From positions 1,984,001 through 2,048,000 of the forward strand of contig NZ_CP043761.1 in assembly GCF_008386395.1 (NCBI RefSeq): a stretch of 64,000 bases of DNA. The letters run 5' to 3'. This DNA comes from Paenibacillus sp. 37 (lineage in GTDB: Bacteria > Bacillota > Bacilli > Paenibacillales > Paenibacillaceae). Within the stretch, counting starts at the first letter, position 1; every line of letters starts with the position of its first letter. The translations under genes and the position numbers were made by a program. Positions 35,231 through 44,333 of the stretch are shown in pieces. The notes under the pieces were generated by a model. The model did not search any database, had not been told where the DNA came from, and worked only from the letters and a program-made list of their open reading frames with translations.

Positions 35231-36190
35231 GTGAAACCTGCAGCCGAAGGACCTAGCAAAAAGCTGAAGGGAAACGTGAAGGGCAGTTCGCTCTGGACTG
35301 AAATCTGGAAGCACCGAATGACATACACCCTGCTTATTCCGGGGCTTGTCTGGCTAATTCTGTTTGCCTACATGCCGATGGGTGGCCTGTCTCTGGCATT
35401 CAAAGATTACAAGGCCAACCTGGGCATCTGGGGAAGTCCATGGAGCGGATTCGAGAACTTCAAATATGTTTTCCGTGATCCAACCTTTATCGATGCAGTA
35501 TGGCGTACGCTGTACATCAATATTCTGAAACTGATTATTCAGTTCCCGTTCCCGATCATTCTGGCGCTGTTGCTGAATGAATTGCGGATGCGCAGAGGGA
35601 AAAAATTGTTCCAAACCGTTCTTACATTCCCGCACTTCCTGTCCTGGATCATCGTATCCGGGGTAGTCATCAATGTGCTGGCATATGACGGACTGGTAAA
35701 CAGCGCGCTCGGATTACTCGGATTGCCAACGATTAACTTCCTGGGGTCTGAATCCAACTTTGTACCAATGTTGCTGTTAACTGATATTTGGAAATCAAGT
35801 GGATGGGGCGCGATTATATTCCTGGCTGCCATTTCCGGTATTGATCAGGATCAGTATGAATCAGCACAGATTGACGGGGCTTCCCGTATGCAACAGATGT
35901 TCAAAATAACTTTACCGAACATCCTTCCAACCATCACAATCATGTTTATTCTCTCGGTTGGTGGATTGATGTCTTCCGGGTTTGACCAGATCTTCAACTT
36001 GGCAAATGCGGCTACCAAAAATGTATCGGAAGTACTCGATGTATATATCTATCGGATTACGTTCCAGTCATCTACCGATTTCTCATTCTCGACAGCGGTC
36101 AGCTTGTTCCGTTCCCTGGTGAATATGGCCTTGCTGCTTCTTGCTGACAGATTTGCCAAGTGGCTTGGCGGAGACGGTTTGTTCCGATAA
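35231..36190 (+). CDS. Sugar ABC transporter permease (LplB-type)
   Basis: 319-residue inner-membrane permease of the CUT1/LplB group with six membrane segments (first at ~24-44, YTLLIPGLVWLILFAYMP). The ATPase-contact EAA loop is ESAQIDGASRMQQMFKITLPNI. The N-terminal stretch is basic. The start is GTG 35231 with GAGGAGA; GTG 35216 overlaps that site. It forms an importer with the next permease and the lipoprotein. No ATPase gene is present, as is usual for this class, which uses a shared MsmX-like ATPase. Confidence 0.9.
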   Translation: MKPAAEGPSKKLKGNVKGSSLWTEIWKHRMTYTLLIPGLVWLILFAYMPMGGLSLAFKDYKANLGIWGSPWSGFENFKYVFRDPTFIDAVWRTLYINILKLIIQFPFPIILALLLNELRMRRGKKLFQTVLTFPHFLSWIIVSGVVINVLAYDGLVNSALGLLGLPTINFLGSESNFVPMLLLTDIWKSSGWGAIIFLAAISGIDQDQYESAQIDGASRMQQMFKITLPNILPTITIMFILSVGGLMSSGFDQIFNLANAATKNVSEVLDVYIYRITFQSSTDFSFSTAVSLFRSLVNMALLLLADRFAKWLGGDGLFR

Positions 36191-36208
36191 GAGAGGAGGA
36201 AAAATGAG

Positions 36209-37111
36209 ATGAGCAAGAAAGCTAACAAAAAACCGAGAATTGGTACAGAAAAAATGACACTTCTCGATTACATTATTTTCGCCGTATTATTAGTGCTTGC
36301 CCTGATGATCCTGATTCCGTTCTGGAATGTCATCATGATTTCATTTGCGACACAAAAAGAATATGCTGACAATCCATTTTTGATGTTCCCTAAAGAATGG
36401 ACATTGGATTCCTACAAGGCATTGTTCGCTGACGGAACGATTCTGACGGGGTACAAAAATACAATTATATTGCTAGTCATCGGCTTGCCACTCAGCTTGT
36501 TCCTGACAACAAGCATGGCATATGGCCTTAGTCGCAACAAATTTCCGTTTAAGAAGTTTCTCTTTTTCCTGGTATTGTTCACCATGATCTTTAATGGTGG
36601 TATCGTACCGCTGTACCTGATCATGAAATCACTTCATCTTACAGGTACGCTGTGGTCCGTTATCCTGGCGGGAAGCTTCAGTGCGTTTAACATGATTCTG
36701 ATGATGAACTACTTCTACACCTTGCCTGAATCGCTGATGGAATCGGCGAGACTGGATGGAGCAGGAGAGTGGAGAATTTTGTTCTCCGTTGTTCTTCCGC
36801 TTGCTACACCAATTATGGCTACAATCACGTTGTTCTACGGTGTGGCTTACTGGAACAGTTGGTATGATGCGATGATATTCCTTCGAAAAGCGGATCAGTT
36901 ACCGCTCCAGAATGTACTCCGAAATATTATCGTGACATCTACGACGAATGCATCCAATGCATCCAGTGTGGATGCTGCCCAGGCAAGCAACTTCTCAATG
37001 GGCATGAAGATGGCGGCCGTATTTGTCACCATGGTACCAATTATGTGTTTCTTCCCAATGCTGCAAAAACACTTTGCCAAAGGGGTATTAACAGGGGCAA
37101 TCAAAACCTGA
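36209..37111 (+). CDS. Sugar ABC transporter permease (LplC-type)
   Basis: 300-residue permease, second half of the importer. Six membrane segments are present; the first (LDYIIFAVLLVLALMILIPF) is at ~20-40. The EAA loop is ESARLDGAGEWRILFSVVLPLA. It follows the first permease by 18 bases with GAGAGGAGG. An Asn/Thr/Ser/Ala-rich loop (TTNASNASSVDAAQAS) before the last segment is typical of the LplC/YtcP group. The substrate is probably an oligosaccharide. Confidence 0.9.
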   Translation: MSKKANKKPRIGTEKMTLLDYIIFAVLLVLALMILIPFWNVIMISFATQKEYADNPFLMFPKEWTLDSYKALFADGTILTGYKNTIILLVIGLPLSLFLTTSMAYGLSRNKFPFKKFLFFLVLFTMIFNGGIVPLYLIMKSLHLTGTLWSVILAGSFSAFNMILMMNYFYTLPESLMESARLDGAGEWRILFSVVLPLATPIMATITLFYGVAYWNSWYDAMIFLRKADQLPLQNVLRNIIVTSTTNASNASSVDAAQASNFSMGMKMAAVFVTMVPIMCFFPMLQKHFAKGVLTGAIKT

Positions 37112-37164
37112 TATACGTATAGGATTTTGTATCAAAATTCAACACAAAAACATGGGGGTAAAAC

Positions 37165-38760
37165 ATGAAAACGAAGAAAAAGTTGTCAGTAAGAGCTCTC
37201 TTTGCCATCACGCTTAGTGTAGTTATGCTGATGGTGACCGCTTGTTCCAGTCAAGGAGCTTCAGGTGGTAACGAAAAAGATGCAGAGGGAAATTACAAAG
37301 ACAACCTGACCATCTCTGTAGCTAACCTGACAGAAATCAAAAACGGGAACCTGGATAATGACTTCCACAAGTTCTGGACAGACAAATTTAATTTAACATG
37401 GGACTACAACTATATCGATTGGGATTCATGGGGCGAGAAGCTTCGTCTGTGGATCAACTCTGGCGACTTGCCGGATGTAGCGGTATGGAACTACGTACAT
37501 GGCGATGCCATTAACAGCATTGAACAAGGTTTGTTCTACAAATTCCCGGATGACTGGAAAGAACGCTGGCCTAACGTGGCAGCAGCTTACAATTTGACGG
37601 GTCTTGGAGACAAGTTGGAAGAATTGACAGGTGGAACATATGTCCTGCCTAGACCAATCTATTTCGAGAACAAACCGGCTGACCCACTCACGAACCAAAT
37701 TGGTGTCATTGCGCTTCGTAAAGACTGGGCTGAAGCAGTTGGTTTTGAACTGAAAGATGCTTATACAACAACCGAATTGAACGAATATGCTGCGCTAGTG
37801 AAAGAAAAAGATCCAGGCAAAGTGGGTAACAAACTTGTACCTCTGTCCTACAATGCGGCAGATGCCATGACAAACATGATTATGCCAAACAGTGTGCATG
37901 CCATGACTGACTCTCCGTTCTACAAAGGTGAAGATGGTAAGTTTCACTGGGGACCAGCAGATCCTGAAACGCTGACAGGACTTAAATTGATGCAAAAAGC
38001 CTATAAAGATGGACTGCTCAATCCTGAGTTCTACACATGGAAAAACAATGAAGGTCAAAACAACTTCAAAGTAACAGGTACAGCTGCTGTAACAAGTCTG
38101 GGCGGACTGGCTTCGTATAGACAAGGTCTGGATTCCGATATGAAAAAAAATCTGGGTGTAGATAGTGATGAACTGGTACACACAGCAATCGTAGTAGGCG
38201 ATGACGGTAAATACCGTAACATGGAGCAAGCCAACTTCTGGTCGGCATTGATCTTCAATCCAGACATTAGTGACGAGAAATTCGAACGGATCATGGATCT
38301 GATCGATTACTCCGCAACAAAAGAAGGACAGTTGCTCATCAACATGGGCTTTGAAGGAAAAGATTGGAAATATGATGAAAACAACGAACTCGTTAGCTTG
38401 TTGCCAGAAGGAACGGTATTGGAAGATAAATATCCAGCACGTTTCGAAGGTCTGTATCTGCTCGGTGACGACTTCAGTGTTGTAAACCCTGCAATCAAAA
38501 AAGATTACCGTGATAGAGCCGTTAAATTGTTCGAAGAAAAAGCAAAACTTGGTACAGAAGGCAAATCGCTTGCACCATACGATTGGGATGTCAACCTGTA
38601 CGATTCCAAAGCTAAGAGTCAGGCTTCATTCGACTACCAGAATGAATATGCCAACTTGATCCTCAAAAACGGAGATCTAGAGGCAAACTGGAAAGAATGG
38701 GTAAACAGTAAAATGTCCCTGGTTCAACCTTATCTGGATGAGCTAAACGATAAATTCTAG
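37165..38760 (+). CDS. Sugar-binding lipoprotein (LplA-type)
   Basis: 531-residue extracellular solute-binding lipoprotein. The signal peptide ends in a lipobox (LMVTAC, Cys at ~27), so it is anchored to the outer face of the membrane. Its large size (LplA/YtcQ group, over 500 residues) fits binding of oligosaccharides. Many aromatic residues (NLTWDYNYIDWDSWGEK, WNYVHGDAI) suggest a carbohydrate cleft. It follows the permeases by 53 bases; a hairpin at 38784 separates it from the GH3 gene. Confidence 0.9.
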   Translation: MKTKKKLSVRALFAITLSVVMLMVTACSSQGASGGNEKDAEGNYKDNLTISVANLTEIKNGNLDNDFHKFWTDKFNLTWDYNYIDWDSWGEKLRLWINSGDLPDVAVWNYVHGDAINSIEQGLFYKFPDDWKERWPNVAAAYNLTGLGDKLEELTGGTYVLPRPIYFENKPADPLTNQIGVIALRKDWAEAVGFELKDAYTTTELNEYAALVKEKDPGKVGNKLVPLSYNAADAMTNMIMPNSVHAMTDSPFYKGEDGKFHWGPADPETLTGLKLMQKAYKDGLLNPEFYTWKNNEGQNNFKVTGTAAVTSLGGLASYRQGLDSDMKKNLGVDSDELVHTAIVVGDDGKYRNMEQANFWSALIFNPDISDEKFERIMDLIDYSATKEGQLLINMGFEGKDWKYDENNELVSLLPEGTVLEDKYPARFEGLYLLGDDFSVVNPAIKKDYRDRAVKLFEEKAKLGTEGKSLAPYDWDVNLYDSKAKSQASFDYQNEYANLILKNGDLEANWKEWVNSKMSLVQPYLDELNDKF

Positions 38761-38783
38761 TAATCATTCAGTAATTAATTTTG

Positions 38784-38827
38784 AACCCGGTGCGCGGTCT
38801 CTCCCCGAACGCAGCCGGGTTCTTTAT
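38784..38827 (+). terminator. Intra-operon hairpin between binding protein and GH3 gene
   Basis: AACCCGG pairs with CCGGGTT, then TCTTTATTT. It may be a leaky terminator or a 3' RNA stabiliser, giving more binding protein than hydrolase. Confidence 0.55.
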
Positions 38828-38858
38828 TTCAACAACTTGTAGTGGAGGATATGATCAG

Positions 38859-41027
38859 ATGAATAACGAGCAGTTGTTAGACCTGGTAAAACAGATGACG
38901 TTGGAGGAAAAAACAGCTCAGCTTCTTCAGTTAACTGCCAACTTTTATGAAGGAACAAATGTTGAAGGTCAGATCACAGGGCCGATGGAAGAGATGGGAA
39001 TTACGGAGCAGTCCGTGGATGCCAGTGGGTCCATTCTGGGATTGTCGGGTGCGCAGGCCATCATTGATGTACAGCAAGCTTATATGAAAAAAAGCCGTTT
39101 GGGCATTCCGCTTTTGTTCATGGCTGACGTAGTTCATGGATTCAAAACCATTTTTCCGATTCCATTGGCGATCGGTTGTTCATGGGACACAGAACTGGCT
39201 GAGAAAAGTGCTGAAATTGCAGCACGTGAATCAGCTGTATCCGGTTTGCATGTTACCTTTGCACCGATGGTGGATCTGGTTCGTGACCCGCGCTGGGGTC
39301 GTGTGATGGAAACAACAGGAGAAGATCCTTATCTGAACAGCTTGTTTGCGGCTGCGTTTGTACGTGGATATCAGGGCGACAGCTTGAAGGATGAGCCAGA
39401 TCGTCTTGCAGCCTGTGTTAAACACTTTGCGGCGTATGGAGCGGCTGAGGGTGGTCGGGATTACAATACGGTGGACATGTCTGAGCGTAACTTGCGTGAA
39501 TACTATTTGCCAGCGTACAAAGCAGCGTTGGATGCGGGTGTGGAGATGGTCATGACTTCGTTCAATACGGTTGACGGTATTCCGGCAAGTGGCAATGAGA
39601 AGTTAATGCGCGGCATTTTGCGTGACGAGTGGGGCTTTGATGGTGTATTGATCTCGGACTGGGCTTCCATTCGCGAAATGATTGCGCATGGTGCTGCGGA
39701 AGATGATCGTGAAGCGGCATATCGTGCCATTCGCGCAGGAGTAGATATGGAGATGATGACACCTTGTTATGTGCATCATTTGCCTGAACTGATTGAGAGT
39801 GGTGAAGTGGATGAGAAACTCATTGATGAAGCCGTTCTGCGAATTCTGCAACTGAAAGAAAAGCTGGGATTGTTTGATAACCCACTTCGTGCAGCTGATC
39901 CTGAACGTGAACGTGAGATTGTATTCTCCAAAGAGCACCGTCAGGTATCGTACGAACTGGCAACAAAATCAGCTGTTCTGTTGAAGAATGATGACAGCGT
40001 GCTTCCACTTCAACCTGACGCTAATGTAGCCCTTATTGGTCCTTTTGCACAGAGTCCTGATATTCTGGGCTGGTGGTCCTGTGAAGGAGTTAAGGAAGAT
40101 GCAGTCAAGCTCGGAACAGCTCTGCAAGAACGCCTGACGACGGGTGGAAAAGTTCAATTCGCTCAAGGCAGTAATGTTCATACGATTACAGCTGAGCAGA
40201 TTGCCGAAGCCCTGGAAGTGGCAAGCAAAGCAGATCTGATTGTCCTCGCTCTTGGTGAAGACTCCGAGATGAGTGGAGAAGGTGGATCACGCACGGATAT
40301 TCGTCTGCCAGCAGCCCAATTGGAATTGGTTAAACAGCTCAAAGCAGCGGGAAAACCGATTGCCAGCGTTATTTTCAACGGCCGTCCATTGGATCTGCAT
40401 GGTGTAATCGATGAATCGGACGCCGTTCTTGAAGCCTGGTTCCCAGGTAGTGAAGGCGGAGCAGCAATCGCAGATGTTCTGACAGGTGTAGTGAATCCAT
40501 CTGCACGTCTGACGATGTCTTTCCCGCAGTCCGTAGGTCAGATTCCGGTCTATTACAACCATTTCAATACAGGTCGTCCGCTGAACCCGGAGAAGACGGA
40601 AGAACGTTATGTCTCCAAATACATTGACAGCCCGAATGAACCTTTGCTTCCGTTCGGTTATGGTCTCTCATACACTTCGTTCTCTTATGGTGATCTTGAA
40701 GTGTCAAGTAACGAGATGACTGCCGAAGAGTCCCTGAGCATTCAAGTACGTGTAACGAACACGGGTGAGCGCGCAGGCGTGGAGACCGTTCAGTTGTACG
40801 TTCGTGATGTAACGGGTGAAGTCGTTCGTCCTATGCGTGAGCTGAAAGGATATGTGAAACTTGCACTGGCGCCAGGCGAGAGTGGTACAGCCACGTTTAC
40901 GTTAAATGAAGAACAGCTTCGTTATCACCATTCTGACTTAAGCTACCGCAGTGATCGAGGCGAGTTCCATATTCTTGTGGGTGCAAACAGTCGGGATACT
41001 CAGAAGAAATCATTCAGACTTGTTTAA
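38859..41027 (+). CDS. GH3 family beta-glycosidase
   Basis: 722-residue cytosolic glycosidase of family GH3, probably beta-glucosidase or beta-xylosidase. It has an N-terminal barrel with nucleophile D267 (GFDGVLISDWASI) and substrate motifs KHFAAYGAAEGGRDYN. A C-terminal sandwich domain (~370-570) and a fibronectin III-like end (~630-720, ESLSIQVRVTNTGERAGVETVQLY) follow. No signal peptide, so it degrades imported oligosaccharides. The start is ATG 38859 after GTGGAGGAT. Specificity cannot be read from the sequence. Confidence 0.92.
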   Translation: MNNEQLLDLVKQMTLEEKTAQLLQLTANFYEGTNVEGQITGPMEEMGITEQSVDASGSILGLSGAQAIIDVQQAYMKKSRLGIPLLFMADVVHGFKTIFPIPLAIGCSWDTELAEKSAEIAARESAVSGLHVTFAPMVDLVRDPRWGRVMETTGEDPYLNSLFAAAFVRGYQGDSLKDEPDRLAACVKHFAAYGAAEGGRDYNTVDMSERNLREYYLPAYKAALDAGVEMVMTSFNTVDGIPASGNEKLMRGILRDEWGFDGVLISDWASIREMIAHGAAEDDREAAYRAIRAGVDMEMMTPCYVHHLPELIESGEVDEKLIDEAVLRILQLKEKLGLFDNPLRAADPEREREIVFSKEHRQVSYELATKSAVLLKNDDSVLPLQPDANVALIGPFAQSPDILGWWSCEGVKEDAVKLGTALQERLTTGGKVQFAQGSNVHTITAEQIAEALEVASKADLIVLALGEDSEMSGEGGSRTDIRLPAAQLELVKQLKAAGKPIASVIFNGRPLDLHGVIDESDAVLEAWFPGSEGGAAIADVLTGVVNPSARLTMSFPQSVGQIPVYYNHFNTGRPLNPEKTEERYVSKYIDSPNEPLLPFGYGLSYTSFSYGDLEVSSNEMTAEESLSIQVRVTNTGERAGVETVQLYVRDVTGEVVRPMRELKGYVKLALAPGESGTATFTLNEEQLRYHHSDLSYRSDRGEFHILVGANSRDTQKKSFRLV

Positions 41028-41103
41028 TCCGATGAATGGAAAGAGTAATGTGTCAGGCCTTTTGTATGGAAGGCCTGATGAACATAACAGGGGAGCGAAG
41101 AAT

Positions 41104-42120
41104 GTGGTCAGTATCAAGGATATCGCCAAACAGGCGGGAGTTTCCATCTCTACTGTGTCATATGCGCTGAATGGCAGCAACAAAGTGACCGATGAGACGA
41201 GTTCCAAAATTTTGGCCATTGCCAAAGAACTGAACTATGTTCCAAATGCCGCAGCAAGAACACTGAAGAAGAGGGAATCCAAAATTCTAGGTGTATTCTT
41301 GACCGATTTTAGAGGAGATGTGTATGGGGACTTGCTGAGTGGCATGAAATCCGTATGTAATGCTCAAGGTTATGACCTGATCGTGTGCAGTGGTAAACAA
41401 TCCCATCGCATGCTTCCAGAGAGGATGATTGATGGTGCGATCATTCTGGATCATACGTTTGCAAGTGAGGAACTGATGCAGTACGCCGATCGTGGGCACA
41501 AAATCGTTGTATTGGACCGTGAGATGGATCATCCCAACATTAATCAGGTTCTGCTGGATAACAAAGCCGGGGCGACACTTGCGATGGAACATCTTATTGA
41601 ACAGGGACATAAGAAAATCTATGTGGTGACAGGGCCGGAAGGTTCGTTTGACTCTGTGCAGCGGTTAAAGGCTGTGAGACAGGTTGCGGAACGTGAAGCC
41701 GATGTGGAATGGATTGAGATCACGGGAGATTTTGAGAAGAGTGGTGGAGAACAAGCCGCAGAACAGATTGTACAGGTGTATGATGGACCCGCAGCGGTAT
41801 TCTGCCTCAATGATGAGATGGCTATTGGCTTGTGTGATCGTCTGGCAGACAGTGCACTTGGTATTGGTCAGGAGATTGATGTCATCGGATTCGACAATAT
41901 TGAATTGAGCAAATACGTCCAGCCGAGATTGGCAAGCATTGATTATTCCAAGCGCAAGTGGGGATCGCTCGCTGCTGAACAATTGATCAAAATTATTGCT
42001 GGAGAACCCGTCGATCATGAACGAATTTATGTGACATTAGTTGAGGGTGGGTCTGTGAGTGGGCCTATTCCGTCTGATTCGGTTATATCCATGCGGAATG
42101 ACCGGGCGGTTAGCTATTGA
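41104..42120 (+). CDS. LacI-family regulator of the carbohydrate operon
   Basis: 338-residue LacI/GalR repressor. The N-terminal HTH is IKDIAKQAGVSISTVSYALNG with hinge helix PNAAARTLKKR. The periplasmic-binding-protein-like effector domain fills the rest (IDGAIILDHTF, GHKKIYVVTGPEGSFDSVQRL, CLNDEMAIG, DVIGFDNIELSKYVQP). It starts with GTG 41104 after AGGGGAGCG, 76 bases past the GH3 stop. The two operators at 34252 and 34329 are its probable sites, making the operon autoregulated. The effector is likely a sugar released by the GH3 enzyme. Confidence 0.9.
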   Translation: MVSIKDIAKQAGVSISTVSYALNGSNKVTDETSSKILAIAKELNYVPNAAARTLKKRESKILGVFLTDFRGDVYGDLLSGMKSVCNAQGYDLIVCSGKQSHRMLPERMIDGAIILDHTFASEELMQYADRGHKIVVLDREMDHPNINQVLLDNKAGATLAMEHLIEQGHKKIYVVTGPEGSFDSVQRLKAVRQVAEREADVEWIEITGDFEKSGGEQAAEQIVQVYDGPAAVFCLNDEMAIGLCDRLADSALGIGQEIDVIGFDNIELSKYVQPRLASIDYSKRKWGSLAAEQLIKIIAGEPVDHERIYVTLVEGGSVSGPIPSDSVISMRNDRAVSY

Positions 42121-42130
42121 TCCCGAATAC

Positions 42131-42186
42131 AGCAAGAGACAAGGCTTAGAAGAATCGAATCATTCTTTTAAGCCTTGTCTCTTGCT
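42131..42186. terminator. Strong 17-bp hairpin after the LacI gene
   Basis: AGCAAGAGACAAGGCTT (42131-42147) pairs perfectly with AAGCCTTGTCTCTTGCT (42170-42186), and a further inner stem is possible. There is no T run, so it may stabilise the operon's 3' end. Confidence 0.6.
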
Positions 42187-42209
42187 ATTTCGAGGATGAA
42201 GCAATAGAA

Positions 42210-42236
42210 AGAAAAAGCCTCTCCGGAGAGAGGCTT
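42210..42236 (-). terminator. Terminator of the 34-residue membrane protein gene
   Basis: On the minus strand AAGCCTCTC-TCCG-GAGAGGCTT is followed by TTTCTTTC. It lies five bases past the small gene's stop. Confidence 0.75.
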
Positions 42237-42241
42237 GGCCT

Positions 42242-42346
42242 TTACAAGCCTTTTGTTTTGTCATTGTTGTAGGATGAAGTGAGAATGCCTGTAATGAAGA
42301 GAGTCAATACGATTGCAATAATCCAGAATGTCAGTGAAAATGACAT
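42242..42346 (-). CDS. 34-residue single-pass membrane protein
   Basis: A small gene below usual annotation limits. The ATG follows AGGAGGT with nine-base spacing, and a proper terminator follows the stop. The peptide has one hydrophobic helix (residues ~3-24, FSLTFWIIAIVLTLFITG) and a polar tail (SSYNNDKTKGL). I recognise no family. It lies between the LacI-regulated operon and the phosphodiester glycosidase gene on the same strand as the latter, 76 bases downstream of it. It might modulate a membrane complex, but this is a guess. Confidence 0.65.
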   Translation of the reverse strand: MSFSLTFWIIAIVLTLFITGILTSSYNNDKTKGL

Positions 42347-42422
42347 GCCCTTCGCACCTCCTGCACAAGCTCATTTTCTTCTATTATAACCATTATAGGT
42401 AGAAAAGAAATGCTTCACCCTA

Positions 42423-43487
42423 TTATTTGTAAAATAAAAAGTGTGTGGGCACCGGTCTGAGGTTGCCATCTGAAGGGTTATTCACAACCCGATTATTCAG
42501 AATAAGCGAGGATGATCCACCGCCATCCAGATTATAGGCGTCGATCACCCCAAGCTTGTACAACCGCCCTTGCAGCTCTTCAAGGGTAGCACCGGAACTT
42601 CCGCCCTCATTATATCCGTCAACTACAATAATCAATAACTGATCATCCTTATAATTGCCAATGACTGTACGTGGTGCTCGTTTGGGTGATACTTTCCATT
42701 TGGCAGGAATTGTGGTTTTACGCCCATTCTGTAGCAGCACCGGAACAAACGTAGCCCCAAATTGCGGTTGCAGGCGATCCAGTGAGTTTTTGTCGAAGAA
42801 CTTGCCTCCAACCAGTTTGCCGGTATCGTTAAGTCCTACAAAAAACAGATCTTTGAAACTGGCCTGGAAACCGTTCACGTACTTCCCGTCCATGACGGTT
42901 GTGCTAAGTGGATAACGTTTGCCGCCACTGTCAGCAAATCCACCTGCGTTAATTCCGGCAATTGCACCGTTACGCTTCACAGCCTGCATGGTCGTCTCAG
43001 AACGCCCAGGTTCACTGTCTAGAGCCATCTGCATGGCTGTAGGGTCTTTTAGCTTGATCTTCATGGCATAGCCCTTATAGCTGCCAGGATTCACTCTGTA
43101 CATTTCAATCGTTAGCCGGTCACTGTCTACCCGTTCAAATGGAACGCCAAGCTTGGATGAAATCCGTTTGTTGTAAATCGTTTCCGGACGATCCGCCTGG
43201 GCAGAAGCCTTCTGCACAAGTGTAGACATCGTACTTGTTGTTTTATTATAGAGCTGTGTCGTTCTTTTAATAGAAGAAGAAGTCTGGACAGCAGCATCTT
43301 TTGCCCCCGCAAGCTCTTGGCTAATTGCTTGGGTCCGGGGTGTAATCGTATCCTCTGACAGTTCGGTCGGCATCAAACCTCCGGGTTCAAGTGGAGGACG
43401 AAGCAGCAGCAGGCATATTATCAATCCAACAAAAGGAGCGAGTACAAGCATAAAAAAACGATTAACCTGTTTGACGGGTGTAATCAT
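42423..43487 (-). CDS. Phosphodiester glycosidase (NAGPA-domain) family protein, membrane-anchored
   Basis: 354 residues. An N-terminal membrane segment (~12-30, FMLVLAPFVGLIICLLLL) anchors it. A helical stalk follows, then a C-terminal NAGPA domain (~110-354) with GAIAGINAGGFAD, FVPVLLQNG, RAPRTVIG, LLIIVVDGY and the hallmark AYNLDGGGSSSL. The domain is named for the human enzyme that uncovers mannose 6-phosphate. In bacteria it is tied to exopolysaccharide or teichoic acid processing, with unclear substrates. It overlaps the upstream gene by four bases. Confidence 0.85.
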   Translation of the reverse strand: MITPVKQVNRFFMLVLAPFVGLIICLLLLRPPLEPGGLMPTELSEDTITPRTQAISQELAGAKDAAVQTSSSIKRTTQLYNKTTSTMSTLVQKASAQADRPETIYNKRISSKLGVPFERVDSDRLTIEMYRVNPGSYKGYAMKIKLKDPTAMQMALDSEPGRSETTMQAVKRNGAIAGINAGGFADSGGKRYPLSTTVMDGKYVNGFQASFKDLFFVGLNDTGKLVGGKFFDKNSLDRLQPQFGATFVPVLLQNGRKTTIPAKWKVSPKRAPRTVIGNYKDDQLLIIVVDGYNEGGSSGATLEELQGRLYKLGVIDAYNLDGGGSSSLILNNRVVNNPSDGNLRPVPTHFLFYK

Positions 43488-43894
43488 TTGAGCAGGTCCA
43501 TCTTTTTCTGGAGTGTCTCCAGTTGTTTTTTGACTTCGCTCAGCTGGGTATACAGTTTGTTGCTGTTATCCGTTTTGTCACTTGCATTATCCTTGGTGAA
43601 AGTCAGCAATTCATTAAAGGATTGAACCTGTCCCTGCAGGTTCTCTACTTCCTTTGATATCGTTGTTAGCTGATTTTCGTAGTCGGTTTTTAGCGCTGCG
43701 ATCTGCTGCTGATTATGGGCCTGAAGCTGGTTTATCATCTGTTGCTGGAGATGGTTACTATAATAGTAGGTTCCAACGACTCCTAGTGCAATGAGAACAA
43801 TCCACATTACCAGAAACAGCTTGATTGAAGATCCAGCCTTGCCTTTGGCGCTCCGGGTGTGATGGATGTCAGAGGACGGGGCAGATGGTTTCAT
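43484..43894 (-). CDS. Membrane-anchored coiled-coil protein, partner of the glycosidase
   Basis: 136 residues with no recognised family. The cytoplasmic N-terminus is basic. One membrane segment (~25-44, LFLVMWIVLIALGVVGTYYY) and a long outside coiled coil (~50-136, rich in Gln, Leu, Lys: QQQMINQLQAHNQQQ, LEVKKQLETLQKK-like heptads) follow. The start is taken at 43894 because AGGAGT is correctly spaced; six more upstream codons lack a site. The ATGA overlap with the NAGPA gene indicates co-translation and probably a complex. Confidence 0.7.
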   Translation of the reverse strand: MKPSAPSSDIHHTRSAKGKAGSSIKLFLVMWIVLIALGVVGTYYYSNHLQQQMINQLQAHNQQQIAALKTDYENQLTTISKEVENLQGQVQSFNELLTFTKDNASDKTDNSNKLYTQLSEVKKQLETLQKKMDLLK

Positions 43895-44333
43895 ATCATC
43901 ACTCCTGGTCATTTATAGGTACAAAAAAATTTCCAGTCCTCATTCTATCATGCCCCTATTGATTACGCAAAAATGAAATTCTTTACTTAATAGAGTAAAA
44001 AGAGATTGCATCGGAAGGAAGTCCTAGGATACAATTTCTTATAGATGCAATAAGTAGGAACTTTGGGCAGGTTTTTCGACTTTTTTAGATAGAAATGCAG
44101 GAAGTTTATACTATATTTTGACCTTTCCGGGGATGGGAAGATGGACGTCATGGTGTTTTTATAACAAAATACAGTGAAAATAGAGCTTTTTTATCGGCTG
44201 CCTCCTGTATTTTTCTGTTTTTCGACATAATCCGACCTATGCTTCTTCTATACTCGGATTGTCGCATAGACGATGAAATCATCATGGCAGAATTTAAAAG
44301 TTATTTGTCCAATACATAACAGGGGGAACAACA
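43895..44333. other. Intergenic region with inverted repeat and Spo0A-like box
   Basis: AT-rich, no gene found. TTCGACA at 44221-44227 matches a 0A box. GACATAATCCGA (44224-44235) and TCGGATTGTC (44255-44264) form an imperfect inverted repeat, about 70 bases upstream of the ComA-like regulator. It probably carries its promoter. Confidence 0.45.
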
